NCBI GenBank assembly: GCA_900769475.1
Contig: CAAGGQ010000112.1
Location: forward strand, 1 to 5,397
Origin: Clostridia bacterium
GTDB lineage: Bacteria; Bacillota; Clostridia; Oscillospirales; CAG-272
DNA length: 5,397 bases
Reading direction: 5' to 3'
The position numbers and the translations under genes are program-made. The notes beneath the pieces are model-generated. The model searched no databases. It saw only the letters and a program-made list of their open reading frames with translations, and was not told the DNA's origin. Below, in pieces: positions 1 through 5,397 of this stretch. Position 1 is the stretch's first letter, and every line of letters begins with the position of its first letter.

Positions 1-282
1 ATGGCTCGCACCTATGACATCGAGATCAACATTCCTTCCATGAACGGATACAAGGAGGTTTCCTCGGTATCCAACGCAAGAGATTACCAGGCCCGCCGCG
101 GCATGATGCGTGTGAAGCGCGACAACGGAAAGATCGAGTTCCTTCACACCCTCAACGGCTCGGGACTTGCCACCAGCCGTATTTTCCCCGCCCTGGTGGA
201 GCAGAATCAGAACGCCGACGGCAGCGTAACCGTGCCTGAGGTTCTGCGCAAGTATATCGGTCTGGACATTATCAAGAAGTAA
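1..282 (+). CDS. serS: Seryl-tRNA synthetase, C-terminal fragment (5' end outside window)
   Basis: This is the last 93 residues of a cytoplasmic class II aminoacyl-tRNA synthetase that charges tRNA-Ser with serine. The fragment carries SerRS hallmarks: the E-V-S-S-x-S-N block (residues 19-25), D-Y-Q-A-R-R (28-33), and class II motif 3 as L-N-G-S-G-L-A-T-S-R (51-60), whose Arg60 is the conserved ATP-contacting arginine of the family. The typical G-S-V-x-V-P-E-V-L-R ending (74-83) follows and the stop is TAA. Bacterial SerRS is usually about 420-430 residues, so roughly three quarters lies upstream. The ATG at position 1 is an internal methionine just before the R/K-T-Y-D-x-E block found inside all SerRS proteins, not the true start. 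A terminator follows 21 bases after the stop. Identity is secure; the gene is truncated only by the window edge. Confidence 0.92.
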   Translation: MARTYDIEINIPSMNGYKEVSSVSNARDYQARRGMMRVKRDNGKIEFLHTLNGSGLATSRIFPALVEQNQNADGSVTVPEVLRKYIGLDIIKK

Positions 283-303
283 TCGCTGTCGATTTTTGTC
301 AAA

Positions 304-354
304 CGCCCACCCATAAAAACGGGAAGTACTGCTTCCCGTTTTGGGCGCGCTTTT
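304..354 (+). terminator. Rho-independent terminator after serS
   Basis: The core stem pairs ACGGGAAG (319-326) with CTTCCCGT (332-339) around a 5-nt loop, and extends through A316-318 pairing with T340-342. An outer five-pair clamp, CGCCC (304-308) with GGGCG (343-347), can lengthen it, and a short T run (351-354) follows. The A-run/stem/T-run form and the position just after the serS stop support termination of serS. The symmetry means it could also act on the minus strand, but no minus-strand gene ends here. Confidence 0.82.
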
Positions 355-421
355 GGCAAATAACGCACCTACGTCCCCCTTGTTTCCTCCTCTCCGTGAT
401 CCCATTCGAAAGGAGAATTCC

Positions 422-1123
422 ATGAATTTTTTAACCGCTATGTTTTTCAGCGCCGGAAGCGAATCCTTTTGGGAAAAGCTCTCGGTGTGGTACCGTAACT
501 CTCTGATCTACGAGCTCCTCACCTTTTTCAAGGAGCGCTATTTCACCGTAGAGCTGGGTGCCTACGAGCATTTTTCCCTGGGAAGCGGCGCCGCCGAGAC
601 CCTGCAAACCGTCTTCATCGCCCTGGCCTTTGGCATCATCGTGGCCGCCGGCATGACCGCCTACACCCGCTCGGTGCTGGGAGATTTTGTTCGTAAGCTG
701 GTCAAATCTGAGGCCAACAGCCCCGAGAATGCCAAGACCCTTTCCCAGCTGGATTACTTCCGCAGCTCGGCCATTCGCTCGGAGCTCTCTCGCGGCGTCA
801 ACCTGCGCAAGGTGATACGTTGCGTGCAGGAGGAAGAATTCCTCGCCCGGGAGGCAGCACGCAAGGAGGCCCATCTGGCCGCCGGCAAGAGCGAGGCATC
901 CTTTGAGGAACAGCGCTTCCGTCCCGATTTCACCACAGCACGCTTCTATCTGCCCGAGGAGTTTCGGTACCGTGCCGAGATCCGCTTTGAGCGCAAGGGC
1001 TCAGGCTGGGGGCTCTTCCTCCTATCGGTGGTGGGAGCCTTCGTTCTGGCAGGTCTGCTCTGCTGGCTCCTGCCCGATCTGCTTCAGCTGATGGATAACT
1101 TTATCACTCTCATGTCCCCGTAA
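422..1123 (+). CDS. Two-segment membrane protein of unknown function
   Basis: I do not recognise a named family for this 233-residue protein. The ATG at 422 is chosen because AAAGGAG (409-415) lies 6 nt upstream; the frame is open further up, to a TTG at 341, but that falls inside the serS terminator and has no ribosome binding site. An amphipathic, aromatic-rich N-terminal part (1-58) has no cleavable signal. Transmembrane segment 1 is about residues 61-81, rich in Ala, Gly, Ile and Val. A charged middle region of about 115 residues (82-195) follows, with many Glu, Arg and Lys around 118-165 that may be helical. Transmembrane segment 2 is about 196-218, with a short amphipathic tail. A hairpin topology is likely, with the Arg/Lys-rich middle region cytoplasmic by the positive-inside rule. 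No catalytic motif was seen. It is flanked by terminators on both sides, so it is probably transcribed alone. No function is assigned. Confidence 0.85.
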   Translation: MNFLTAMFFSAGSESFWEKLSVWYRNSLIYELLTFFKERYFTVELGAYEHFSLGSGAAETLQTVFIALAFGIIVAAGMTAYTRSVLGDFVRKLVKSEANSPENAKTLSQLDYFRSSAIRSELSRGVNLRKVIRCVQEEEFLAREAARKEAHLAAGKSEASFEEQRFRPDFTTARFYLPEEFRYRAEIRFERKGSGWGLFLLSVVGAFVLAGLLCWLLPDLLQLMDNFITLMSP

Positions 1124-1159
1124 TTTGCAGGACGTGTGTGCTTTATTTTAAAAAAATGC

Positions 1160-1193
1160 CGGAAAAAGCAGGGAAGTATCCCTGTTTTTTCCG
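1160..1193 (+). terminator. Rho-independent terminator after the membrane protein gene
   Basis: A 15-pair stem (1160-1174 with 1179-1193, one G-U pair) closes on the 4-nt loop AGTA. The GC core is CAGGGA/TCCCTG, followed by six T residues (1185-1190) that pair with the A-run of the left arm. It lies 36 nt after the membrane protein stop and 50 nt before the first lipoprotein start. It most simply ends the upstream transcript. If the lipoprotein promoter lies upstream of it, it would instead act as an attenuator in the leader. Confidence 0.78.
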
Positions 1194-1243
1194 TGAGGCA
1201 ACCACCACCGTCCACCAAAAATCAAAGAAAGGAAAGGCACGTT

Positions 1244-2425
1244 ATGAAGCGTATTCTGATCGTTGCTTTGAGTATCCTTATGATTTTGTTTTCTTCCTGT
1301 CAAGGGCCGGCCGAAGTACCCGCCAACACCACCCCGGAAGCCACCGTCGCTCCCACCTCTCCTGCCACCACCCAAGCGCCCAAGGAGTACAACTACCAAA
1401 CCCTGAGAATCAGCGAGCATCTGGACGATATCTTCCGCACCCTGGGAAGAACCTACGTCAAGGGCGACCGACTCTACCTGGATTTTTCCAACACGGGGAT
1501 CCATTTTGTGGCCGATTGCAAGGACGTGGTTTCGGTACAGATCTTTATCAACTCCGAACGCGTGGTGGCCGCCAATTATTTTTCCATTTACATCGATGGA
1601 GAGCTCTCTCCCACCCGCCTGTACGTGGATAAGAGCATCAGCGGTCAAAGCTTCGTCATCGCCCGCGGCCTGGAGCCCGGAGTGCACGAGTTCCGCCTGG
1701 TCAATCAAACCCAGTTCATCTGGACCCAGGCATCCCTGGGGGAGATCACCCTGCAGGGCGAATTTTTAAAGAAGCCTGCCCAGCGGGAGCTCTTCCTGGA
1801 GTTTTACGGGGATAGCATCTCCAACGGTGCCAATGTCTACATGGGCGGCACCAGCGTGCATACCACCGATTCCACCAAATCCTACGCCTGGCTCACCGCC
1901 GAGGCACTGAATGCCGATATGAGCGGCGTGGGCTGCTCGGCCATTGGCCTGACCTGCAACAACCGCAACTTTATTATGAAGGATCTCCTGCACCATTGCG
2001 GAGCACAGTACAGCAGCGGAGCCGATAAAAACGGCGTTTTGCTCATGGAGGATATTCCGCTCTACGACTTTGCCCGCATCCCCGACGCGGTGGTCATCGC
2101 CCTGGGAACCAACGACGGTGCCAACGCCGAAAAGGAGATCTTTAAAACCGAGCTCACCCGCCTGGTCAACCACCTGCGGGAGAAATACGGCAAGGACGTC
2201 CCCATCGTTTACCTCACCGGCTATTCCGCAGGAGCGTACAACACCGTGGCCCCCAAGCTCCTGGAGGACATGGGTGGTGAGGCAGCCAACCTCTTTGTGT
2301 GCAAGCTTTCCTATGCATCGGTTCCCAAGGCCGAGGGAGGCGACGGCACCCATCCCAACGTGGAGACCTCCCAAGTCATGGCCCGGGAGCTGTCGTCCTT
2401 CTTGAAGGATCTCTTGCAAAAGTAA
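1244..2425 (+). CDS. CE2-like SGNH/GDSL acyl esterase lipoprotein, first copy
   Basis: This 393-residue protein is a predicted surface-anchored esterase. The ATG at 1244 is preferred because it starts a signal peptide and follows a purine-rich site (AAAGGAAAGG, 1228-1237); the frame is open back to 1136, but that part reads through the terminator. Residues 1-18 form a basic/hydrophobic signal ending in a lipobox (L-F-S-S-C, Cys19). A Pro/Thr/Ala linker runs from about 20 to 47. Residues about 58-175 resemble the CE2 N-terminal beta-sandwich (F-R-T-L-G-R-T at 64-70, I-D-G-E at 117-120, H-E-F-R-L around 148-152). Residues about 183-393 form the SGNH hydrolase domain: G-D-S-I with nucleophile Ser191, G-T-N-D with Asn290, and D-G-T-H with Asp367 and His370. 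Characterised CE2 enzymes remove O-acetyl groups from plant polysaccharides; the substrate here is unknown. It lies 32 nt before its paralogue and is probably co-transcribed with it. The Ala233 in block II is unusual for the family. Confidence 0.9.
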   Translation: MKRILIVALSILMILFSSCQGPAEVPANTTPEATVAPTSPATTQAPKEYNYQTLRISEHLDDIFRTLGRTYVKGDRLYLDFSNTGIHFVADCKDVVSVQIFINSERVVAANYFSIYIDGELSPTRLYVDKSISGQSFVIARGLEPGVHEFRLVNQTQFIWTQASLGEITLQGEFLKKPAQRELFLEFYGDSISNGANVYMGGTSVHTTDSTKSYAWLTAEALNADMSGVGCSAIGLTCNNRNFIMKDLLHHCGAQYSSGADKNGVLLMEDIPLYDFARIPDAVVIALGTNDGANAEKEIFKTELTRLVNHLREKYGKDVPIVYLTGYSAGAYNTVAPKLLEDMGGEAANLFVCKLSYASVPKAEGGDGTHPNVETSQVMARELSSFLKDLLQK

Positions 2426-2457
2426 TTTGAAACTATTTTTTGAAAGGAATATACGTT

Positions 2458-3651
2458 ATGAAAAAGCTTCTGCTTATCGCCCTGAGCATTCTCATGATCC
2501 TCACCGCCGTGTCCTGCCAGACCGGCAGCGGAGCCGTTGGAACCACCGAGAATGCCTCCACGCAAGCACCCACCACAGAAGTCCCCACCACCGAGGTTCC
2601 TACCCAGGAATATGAGGATCCCTCCTATCCCCTGACCGAAACCACCCTGAACGTGGCCGAGCATACGAGCGACGTCTTCCGCACCCTTGGCAGAACCTAC
2701 GTGAAGGACAATCTCCTAAACGTGGACTTTGCCTGCGGCGGTATTCACTTTGTTACCTACTGCGAGGGCGACATCAAGGTGCAGATCAACTCTGCCAAAG
2801 ACACCCGCTTTACCATCTACGTGGACGGCGAGCGTAGCAATCTGCGCCTGCAGGTGACTACCTCCAACAGCGGTCAGTATTTCACCATTGCCAGAAATCT
2901 GCCCCGGGGCGAGCATGAGATCCGCCTGATCAGCCAGACCCAGTTTATCTGGACCTATGGTTCTATCGAAAACGTAAAGATCAAGGGTGTATTTTTGGAG
3001 AAGCCCGCCGATCGCGAGCTCTATCTGGAGTTCTACGGCGACAGTATCCTCAACGGCTCCAACGTGCTGCTTGCCGGCGGCGGCATCGATGCCTCCGACG
3101 CCACCCAGGCCTTTGGCTTTGTCACCGCCGAGATGATGAACGCCGACATGGCTCTCATCGGTTGTTCCTCCATTGGTCTGACCAAGAATAGCCGTAGCTT
3201 TGTAATGAAGGATATTTGGAACTACGCAGGTGCCCGTTACAGCGCTTTCAGCACCAGCAATACCGAGTATTTGTTGCCCGGAATCCCCGAGTGGGATTTT
3301 GCCCGTATTCCCAGCGCCATCATCATTGAGCAGGGCGTAAACGATGGAAGCAACGCCTCCTCGAAGGCATTTGAGGACGCGGTCAAGGAGATGGTAGACA
3401 ATCTTCGCTCCAAGTACGGCAAGGACGTTCCCATCGTATTCCCCACGGGATACTGCAACGGTACCTATAACTCCTATCTGCCCATCATCGTAAACAGCCT
3501 GGGCGGTGAGGCGGCCAACCTCTACGTTTGCAAGCTGAGCAACGCATCGGTTTCCAAGGCCGACGGCGGCGACGGCACCCATCCCGGAGTGGAGACCTCC
3601 AAGAAGATGGCCGAGGAGCTGAGCGTATTCCTGGCAACCATCATTAAATAA
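2458..3651 (+). CDS. CE2-like SGNH/GDSL acyl esterase lipoprotein, second copy
   Basis: This 397-residue paralogue of the preceding gene has the same layout. The ATG at 2458 follows AAAGGAA (2443-2449) and begins a lipoprotein signal with Cys20 (A-V-S-C); a TTG 18 nt upstream is rejected because it precedes the ribosome binding site. The Thr/Pro linker (about 21-60) holds two T-T-E-V-P units (39-48). The beta-sandwich domain spans about 66-180 (F-R-T-L-G-R-T at 74-80, V-D-G-E at 122-125). The SGNH domain spans about 188-397, with G-D-S-I (Ser196), G-V-N-D (Asn295) and D-G-T-H (Asp372, His375). Spacing from Ser to Asn (99) and Asn to His (80) is identical to the first copy. By hand count about 112 of 208 aligned catalytic-domain residues match. 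G-V-N-D replaces the usual G-T-N-D, and Trp279 replaces Tyr274 of the first copy before the shared D-F-A-R-I-P. Predicted role: extracellular deacylation of a glycan, substrate unknown. Confidence 0.92.
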   Translation: MKKLLLIALSILMILTAVSCQTGSGAVGTTENASTQAPTTEVPTTEVPTQEYEDPSYPLTETTLNVAEHTSDVFRTLGRTYVKDNLLNVDFACGGIHFVTYCEGDIKVQINSAKDTRFTIYVDGERSNLRLQVTTSNSGQYFTIARNLPRGEHEIRLISQTQFIWTYGSIENVKIKGVFLEKPADRELYLEFYGDSILNGSNVLLAGGGIDASDATQAFGFVTAEMMNADMALIGCSSIGLTKNSRSFVMKDIWNYAGARYSAFSTSNTEYLLPGIPEWDFARIPSAIIIEQGVNDGSNASSKAFEDAVKEMVDNLRSKYGKDVPIVFPTGYCNGTYNSYLPIIVNSLGGEAANLYVCKLSNASVSKADGGDGTHPGVETSKKMAEELSVFLATIIK

Positions 3652-3677
3652 TCAAGACAAAGCACAGCCGAATTTTC

Positions 3678-3710
3678 ACCCCGTAGGTGCGTTTTTCGCA
3701 TCTACGGGGT
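3678..3710. other. Strong hairpin after the lipoprotein pair, terminator-like
   Basis: A 14-pair stem (3678-3691 with 3697-3710, a single G-U pair) closes on a TTTTT loop. It begins 27 nt after the second lipoprotein stop. The following plus-strand bases are TTATAAAT rather than a clean T run, and the minus-strand side has no T run either, so it is a weak intrinsic terminator by sequence. It may be a 3'-end stabilising stem or the first half of a two-hairpin termination region. Confidence 0.6.
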
Positions 3711-3723
3711 TATAAATGGAACG

Positions 3724-3770
3724 AAAGAACCACCGCGGATAGCGAAAATCGCTATCCGCGGTGGTTCTTT
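3724..3770. terminator. Perfect 21-bp inverted repeat, likely bidirectional terminator
   Basis: Arms 3724-3744 and 3750-3770 are exact reverse complements, with loop AAAAT (the first A and last T can also pair). Each arm begins AAAG and ends in the GC-rich ATAGCG side, so transcripts from either direction leave the stem through TTCTTT. It sits between the convergent plus-strand lipoprotein pair and the minus-strand hydrolase, 11 nt from the hydrolase stop codon. That location and symmetry fit a shared terminator for both units. A palindromic repeat element with several genomic copies is the alternative. Confidence 0.8.
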
Positions 3771-3781
3771 ATGGAAGGGAT

Positions 3782-4471
3782 TCAGAGGGTGTCCTCCAGG
3801 CGAATCTCTTGGTAGATCTCGGGGATCACCCGACGGGGATGGGAAAAGACGTGAGGATCCAGATCGTCGAATAGTCCAAAGTGCATAGGCACAGCGTACA
3901 TGGCTCCCGTGCGACGGGCAAAGGTGGCGGCGTCGGTGGCGTTCATGTTATTCCCGCGGCCGTTGATGGGCAAAAAGACGGCTTTGAGGGGAAGATCGGG
4001 AAGGGAATCGAACACCCGTTCGCTATACAGCGTATCCCCCGTAACGTAATAATTGCGTCCCTCAGCGGAGAGGATCACGCCAATGGCGCAGGGATCCGAA
4101 TGCTCGGCCACCACGGCGCGCAGGGCAACCTTTCCCTCGGTCCAGGTAGTGCCGGCATTAAAGAGGACGTAATTGCTGTTCCCCTTGTACTGCCGAAGCT
4201 CCTGCCAGCCCCCGTTGGGAGCCAGCACCAGGCAGGCGGCATCCTGGGTGAGGTAGTATTTCAAGGTCTCCTTATCCAGGTGATCCAGGTGATTGTGGGT
4301 GCAAATCAGCACATCGGGGCGAATCTGCAAAAAGCCCTCGTCTACAGGAAGACGGCGGTAGTTTGCGGGCTCCACGGTCTTTACAAAATCCGAAAGATAG
4401 GGATCGATCAGGATCTTCTTTCCGTCGGTCTCAAAGAGCAGACCGGCCTGCCCGAGCCAGGTAATTTTCAT
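3782..4471 (-). CDS. UlaG-like metallo-beta-lactamase-fold metal-dependent hydrolase
   Basis: This is a 229-residue cytoplasmic hydrolase of the MBL superfamily, closest in pattern to the UlaG (L-ascorbate-6-phosphate lactonase) / YtnP-like group. The ATG at 4471 is chosen because the protein then begins with the family's M-K-I-T-W-L-G-Q-A-G strand and an AAAGGAG site (4482-4488) sits 10 nt upstream; an in-frame TTG 36 nt further up lies inside a palindrome. Metal ligands seen: H-N-H-L-D-H (59-64), His124 (A-E-H), Asp146 (G-D-T) and His197 (P-M-H-F-G). The I-N-G-R-G-N-N-M-N stretch (169-177) resembles UlaG-type proteins. UlaG of E. coli is about 350 residues, so this shorter form may not share its substrate; a lactone or phosphodiester is possible. 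It lies 91 nt downstream of the SDR gene and may be co-transcribed. No signal peptide is present. Confidence 0.9.
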   Translation of the reverse strand: MKITWLGQAGLLFETDGKKILIDPYLSDFVKTVEPANYRRLPVDEGFLQIRPDVLICTHNHLDHLDKETLKYYLTQDAACLVLAPNGGWQELRQYKGNSNYVLFNAGTTWTEGKVALRAVVAEHSDPCAIGVILSAEGRNYYVTGDTLYSERVFDSLPDLPLKAVFLPINGRGNNMNATDAATFARRTGAMYAVPMHFGLFDDLDPHVFSHPRRVIPEIYQEIRLEDTL

Positions 4472-4494
4472 GTGGGGTTTTCTCCTTTCACAAG

Positions 4495-4551
4495 AAAAAC
4501 GTTGCAAACGTTTTTGGAGGTGCAGGGACCATTTTCAAAAAGGTTCCTGCA
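4495..4551. repeat. Two-palindrome intergenic element
   Basis: Palindrome A pairs AAAAACGTT (4495-4503) perfectly with AACGTTTTT (4507-4515) around GCA. After GGAGG (4516-4520), palindrome B pairs TGCAGGGACC (4521-4530) with GGTTCCTGCA (4542-4551), with one G-T mismatch that is a G-U or A-C pair in RNA depending on strand. Its loop has a T-run and an A-run that can pair further. Neither gives a convincing terminator: an A run follows B on the plus strand, and in the gene direction the T run precedes B. The tidy composite build resembles dispersed palindromic units I recall from Clostridia intergenic regions, but copy number cannot be seen here. It could also be an operator or mRNA processing site between the two minus-strand genes. 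Confidence 0.55.
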
Positions 4552-4562
4552 AAAAATACGGT

Positions 4563-5342
4563 TTATTCCTCGGGAATGATGGGGTAGAGCTGGATGGTGT
4601 TACCGCCGTCCACAACCAGCTCGGCGCCGGTGGTGTTTCTGGCGTGCTCGGAGAAGTACCAAACGGCGTCGGCAATGTCGGCACCCACGGCAACGTCACC
4701 GATGGGGGTGTAGCGGGAGGGAACCTTGGCGTAAAAATCCGGGTTCTTTTCCCAACGGTCGGTCTTGATCATCCCGGGAAGCACGGCGTTGACGCGGATA
4801 TTATATTTGCCCAGATCCAGAGCCAGGGCGCGCATCAAACCCAGCTGACCGCCCTTGGAGGCCACGTAGGCCACGCGATTGGGAATAGCGCGATAGGCGG
4901 TGTTGGAGTTGAGGAAGACGATGCTTCCGCCGCCGTTTTCCTTCATGCGGCGAGCGGCGTGCTCGGACAGGCAGAAATTCCACACCACGTTGGTGTTGAT
5001 AACTCTCATCAGGTCGGTCAGGGGGCTTTCAAAGATCTGCATGCCCAGGCCCTGATCGGCGGCGTTGAGGACGAGGGAATCAATGAAGATGCCCTTGGCG
5101 TCCAGATCTGCGAAGAGCTCATCCACGGATTTTTCATCTACGGTGCGCTCGTCCAGAAGGGAATCGATGGCGTAGCCGAGGATGGTAACGTTGGGAAACT
5201 GCTTGCGGTAGAGCTCCTCGGCGGCTCTTACTTTTTCAATGCTTCTGCCGGTAAAGACCACGTTTTTGCCTTCGCTGGCGAATTTTTCTACAATAGCAAC
5301 GCCCGTGTTGATGCAGGCGCCGGTAATCAATGCTGCGTTCAT
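4563..5342 (-). CDS. SDR-family NAD(P)-dependent oxidoreductase
   Basis: This 259-residue classical short-chain dehydrogenase/reductase is full length for the family (about 250). The nucleotide-binding motif is T-G-A-C-I-N-T-G (7-14). The T-G-R (31-33) after strand beta-2, with no acidic residue there, suggests NADP(H). L-N-A-A (92-95) takes the place of the usual N-N-A-G, and N-T-N-V (116-119) gives the structural Asn118. The catalytic set is Ser146, Tyr159 and Lys163 (Y-x-x-x-K), with the usual 13-residue Ser-Tyr spacing. The P-G-M-I-K-T (189-194) and V-V-D-G-G (243-247) blocks are typical. The substrate (sugar, polyol or 3-oxoacyl compound) cannot be told from sequence. The ATG at 5342 gives the canonical N-terminus, but the nearest GAAAGG (5357-5362) is 14 nt away, which is long. 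It lies 25 nt after an apparent upstream stop, fitting an operon. Middle Gly of the cofactor motif is Asn12. Confidence 0.92.
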   Translation of the reverse strand: MNAALITGACINTGVAIVEKFASEGKNVVFTGRSIEKVRAAEELYRKQFPNVTILGYAIDSLLDERTVDEKSVDELFADLDAKGIFIDSLVLNAADQGLGMQIFESPLTDLMRVINTNVVWNFCLSEHAARRMKENGGGSIVFLNSNTAYRAIPNRVAYVASKGGQLGLMRALALDLGKYNIRVNAVLPGMIKTDRWEKNPDFYAKVPSRYTPIGDVAVGADIADAVWYFSEHARNTTGAELVVDGGNTIQLYPIIPEE

Positions 5343-5367
5343 GGTTGATTCAATAGCCTTTCTTTTG

Positions 5368-5397
5368 TTATTTTTTGTCGAACACGCGAACGTAATC
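5368..5397 (-). CDS. C-terminal end of an unidentified upstream gene (partial)
   Basis: Reading leftward from the window edge, one frame encodes D-Y-V-R-V-F-D-K-K and then TAA (5368-5370). The stop lies 25 nt before the SDR start, and the GAAAGG site falls in between, which is the layout expected for two genes of one operon. Nine open codons alone are weak evidence, and the piece is too short to name. The SDR frame is also open to the edge but has no start codon there. Confidence 0.45.
   Translation of the reverse strand, partial: DYVRVFDKK

Noticed and set aside
341..421. Upstream TTG start adding 27 residues to the membrane protein
   Set aside because: The extension begins inside the serS terminator stem and has no ribosome binding site, whereas the ATG at 422 has AAAGGAG at good spacing.
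1136..1243. Extended start for the first lipoprotein
   Set aside because: The added 36 residues would be read through a terminator hairpin and would bury the signal peptide and lipobox.
2427..2455. Promoter-like TTGAAA, 17-nt gap, TATACG just before the second lipoprotein
   Set aside because: It overlaps the ribosome binding site and would start transcription at or after the ATG, so a shared transcript with the first copy is more likely.
1148..3582. Long minus-strand open frames antisense to the two lipoprotein genes
   Set aside because: They mirror the GC-rich third-position codon use of the real genes, have low-complexity Gly/Val-rich translations, and show no recognisable domain or credible start site.
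362..3693. 12-nt inverted match between 362-373 and 3682-3693
   Set aside because: About one such match is expected by chance in a window of this size, and the flanks do not match.
4472..4507. TTG start adding 12 residues to the MBL hydrolase
   Set aside because: It lies inside palindrome A; the ATG at 4471 has AAAGGAG upstream and gives the family's normal N-terminus.
3881..5348. Long plus-strand open frames opposite the MBL and SDR genes
   Set aside because: The minus-strand frames carry complete catalytic motifs; the plus-strand products are Gly/His/Val-rich shadows with no family signature.

Overview
The window looks like chromosome from a moderately GC-rich Clostridia-type Firmicute, plausibly a gut or rumen Oscillospirales-like anaerobe. 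The grounds are purine-rich AAAGGAG-type ribosome binding sites, many strong hairpin terminators, lipoproteins with Thr/Pro-rich linkers, and the protein families present. The lineage is inference; nothing here fixes a genus.

Layout, left to right. (1) Positions 1-282 (+) are the C-terminal end of seryl-tRNA synthetase, cut by the window edge and closed by a terminator hairpin at 304-354. (2) Positions 422-1123 (+) encode a 233-residue membrane protein of unknown function with two predicted transmembrane segments, followed by a second terminator at 1160-1193. (3) Two tandem paralogous genes (1244-2425 and 2458-3651, +) encode surface lipoproteins. Each has a CE2-type N-terminal beta-sandwich domain and a C-terminal SGNH/GDSL esterase domain. 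(4) Two tandem hairpins (3678-3710 and 3724-3770) lie in the convergent gap. The second is a perfect 21-bp inverted repeat that looks like a bidirectional terminator. (5) On the minus strand, reading right to left, are the last nine codons of an unidentified gene (5368-5397), an SDR-family dehydrogenase (4563-5342), a 91-bp gap holding a two-palindrome element, and a UlaG-like metallo-beta-lactamase-fold hydrolase (3782-4471).

How the genes work together. The lipoprotein pair is the most distinctive part. The two products are about 54% identical over the catalytic domain by hand count, keep exactly the same spacing of catalytic residues, and probably act outside the cell on acetylated (or otherwise acylated) glycans, perhaps with different substrates. 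The SDR and the MBL-fold hydrolase may form a small minus-strand operon; a dehydrogenase/lactonase pairing is possible but unproven. No mobile element, CRISPR array, tRNA, rRNA or phage gene was seen. No gene-free stretch exceeds 300 bases. I found no clear evidence of a wholly new system; the best leads are the diverged esterase pair and the intergenic palindromic element.
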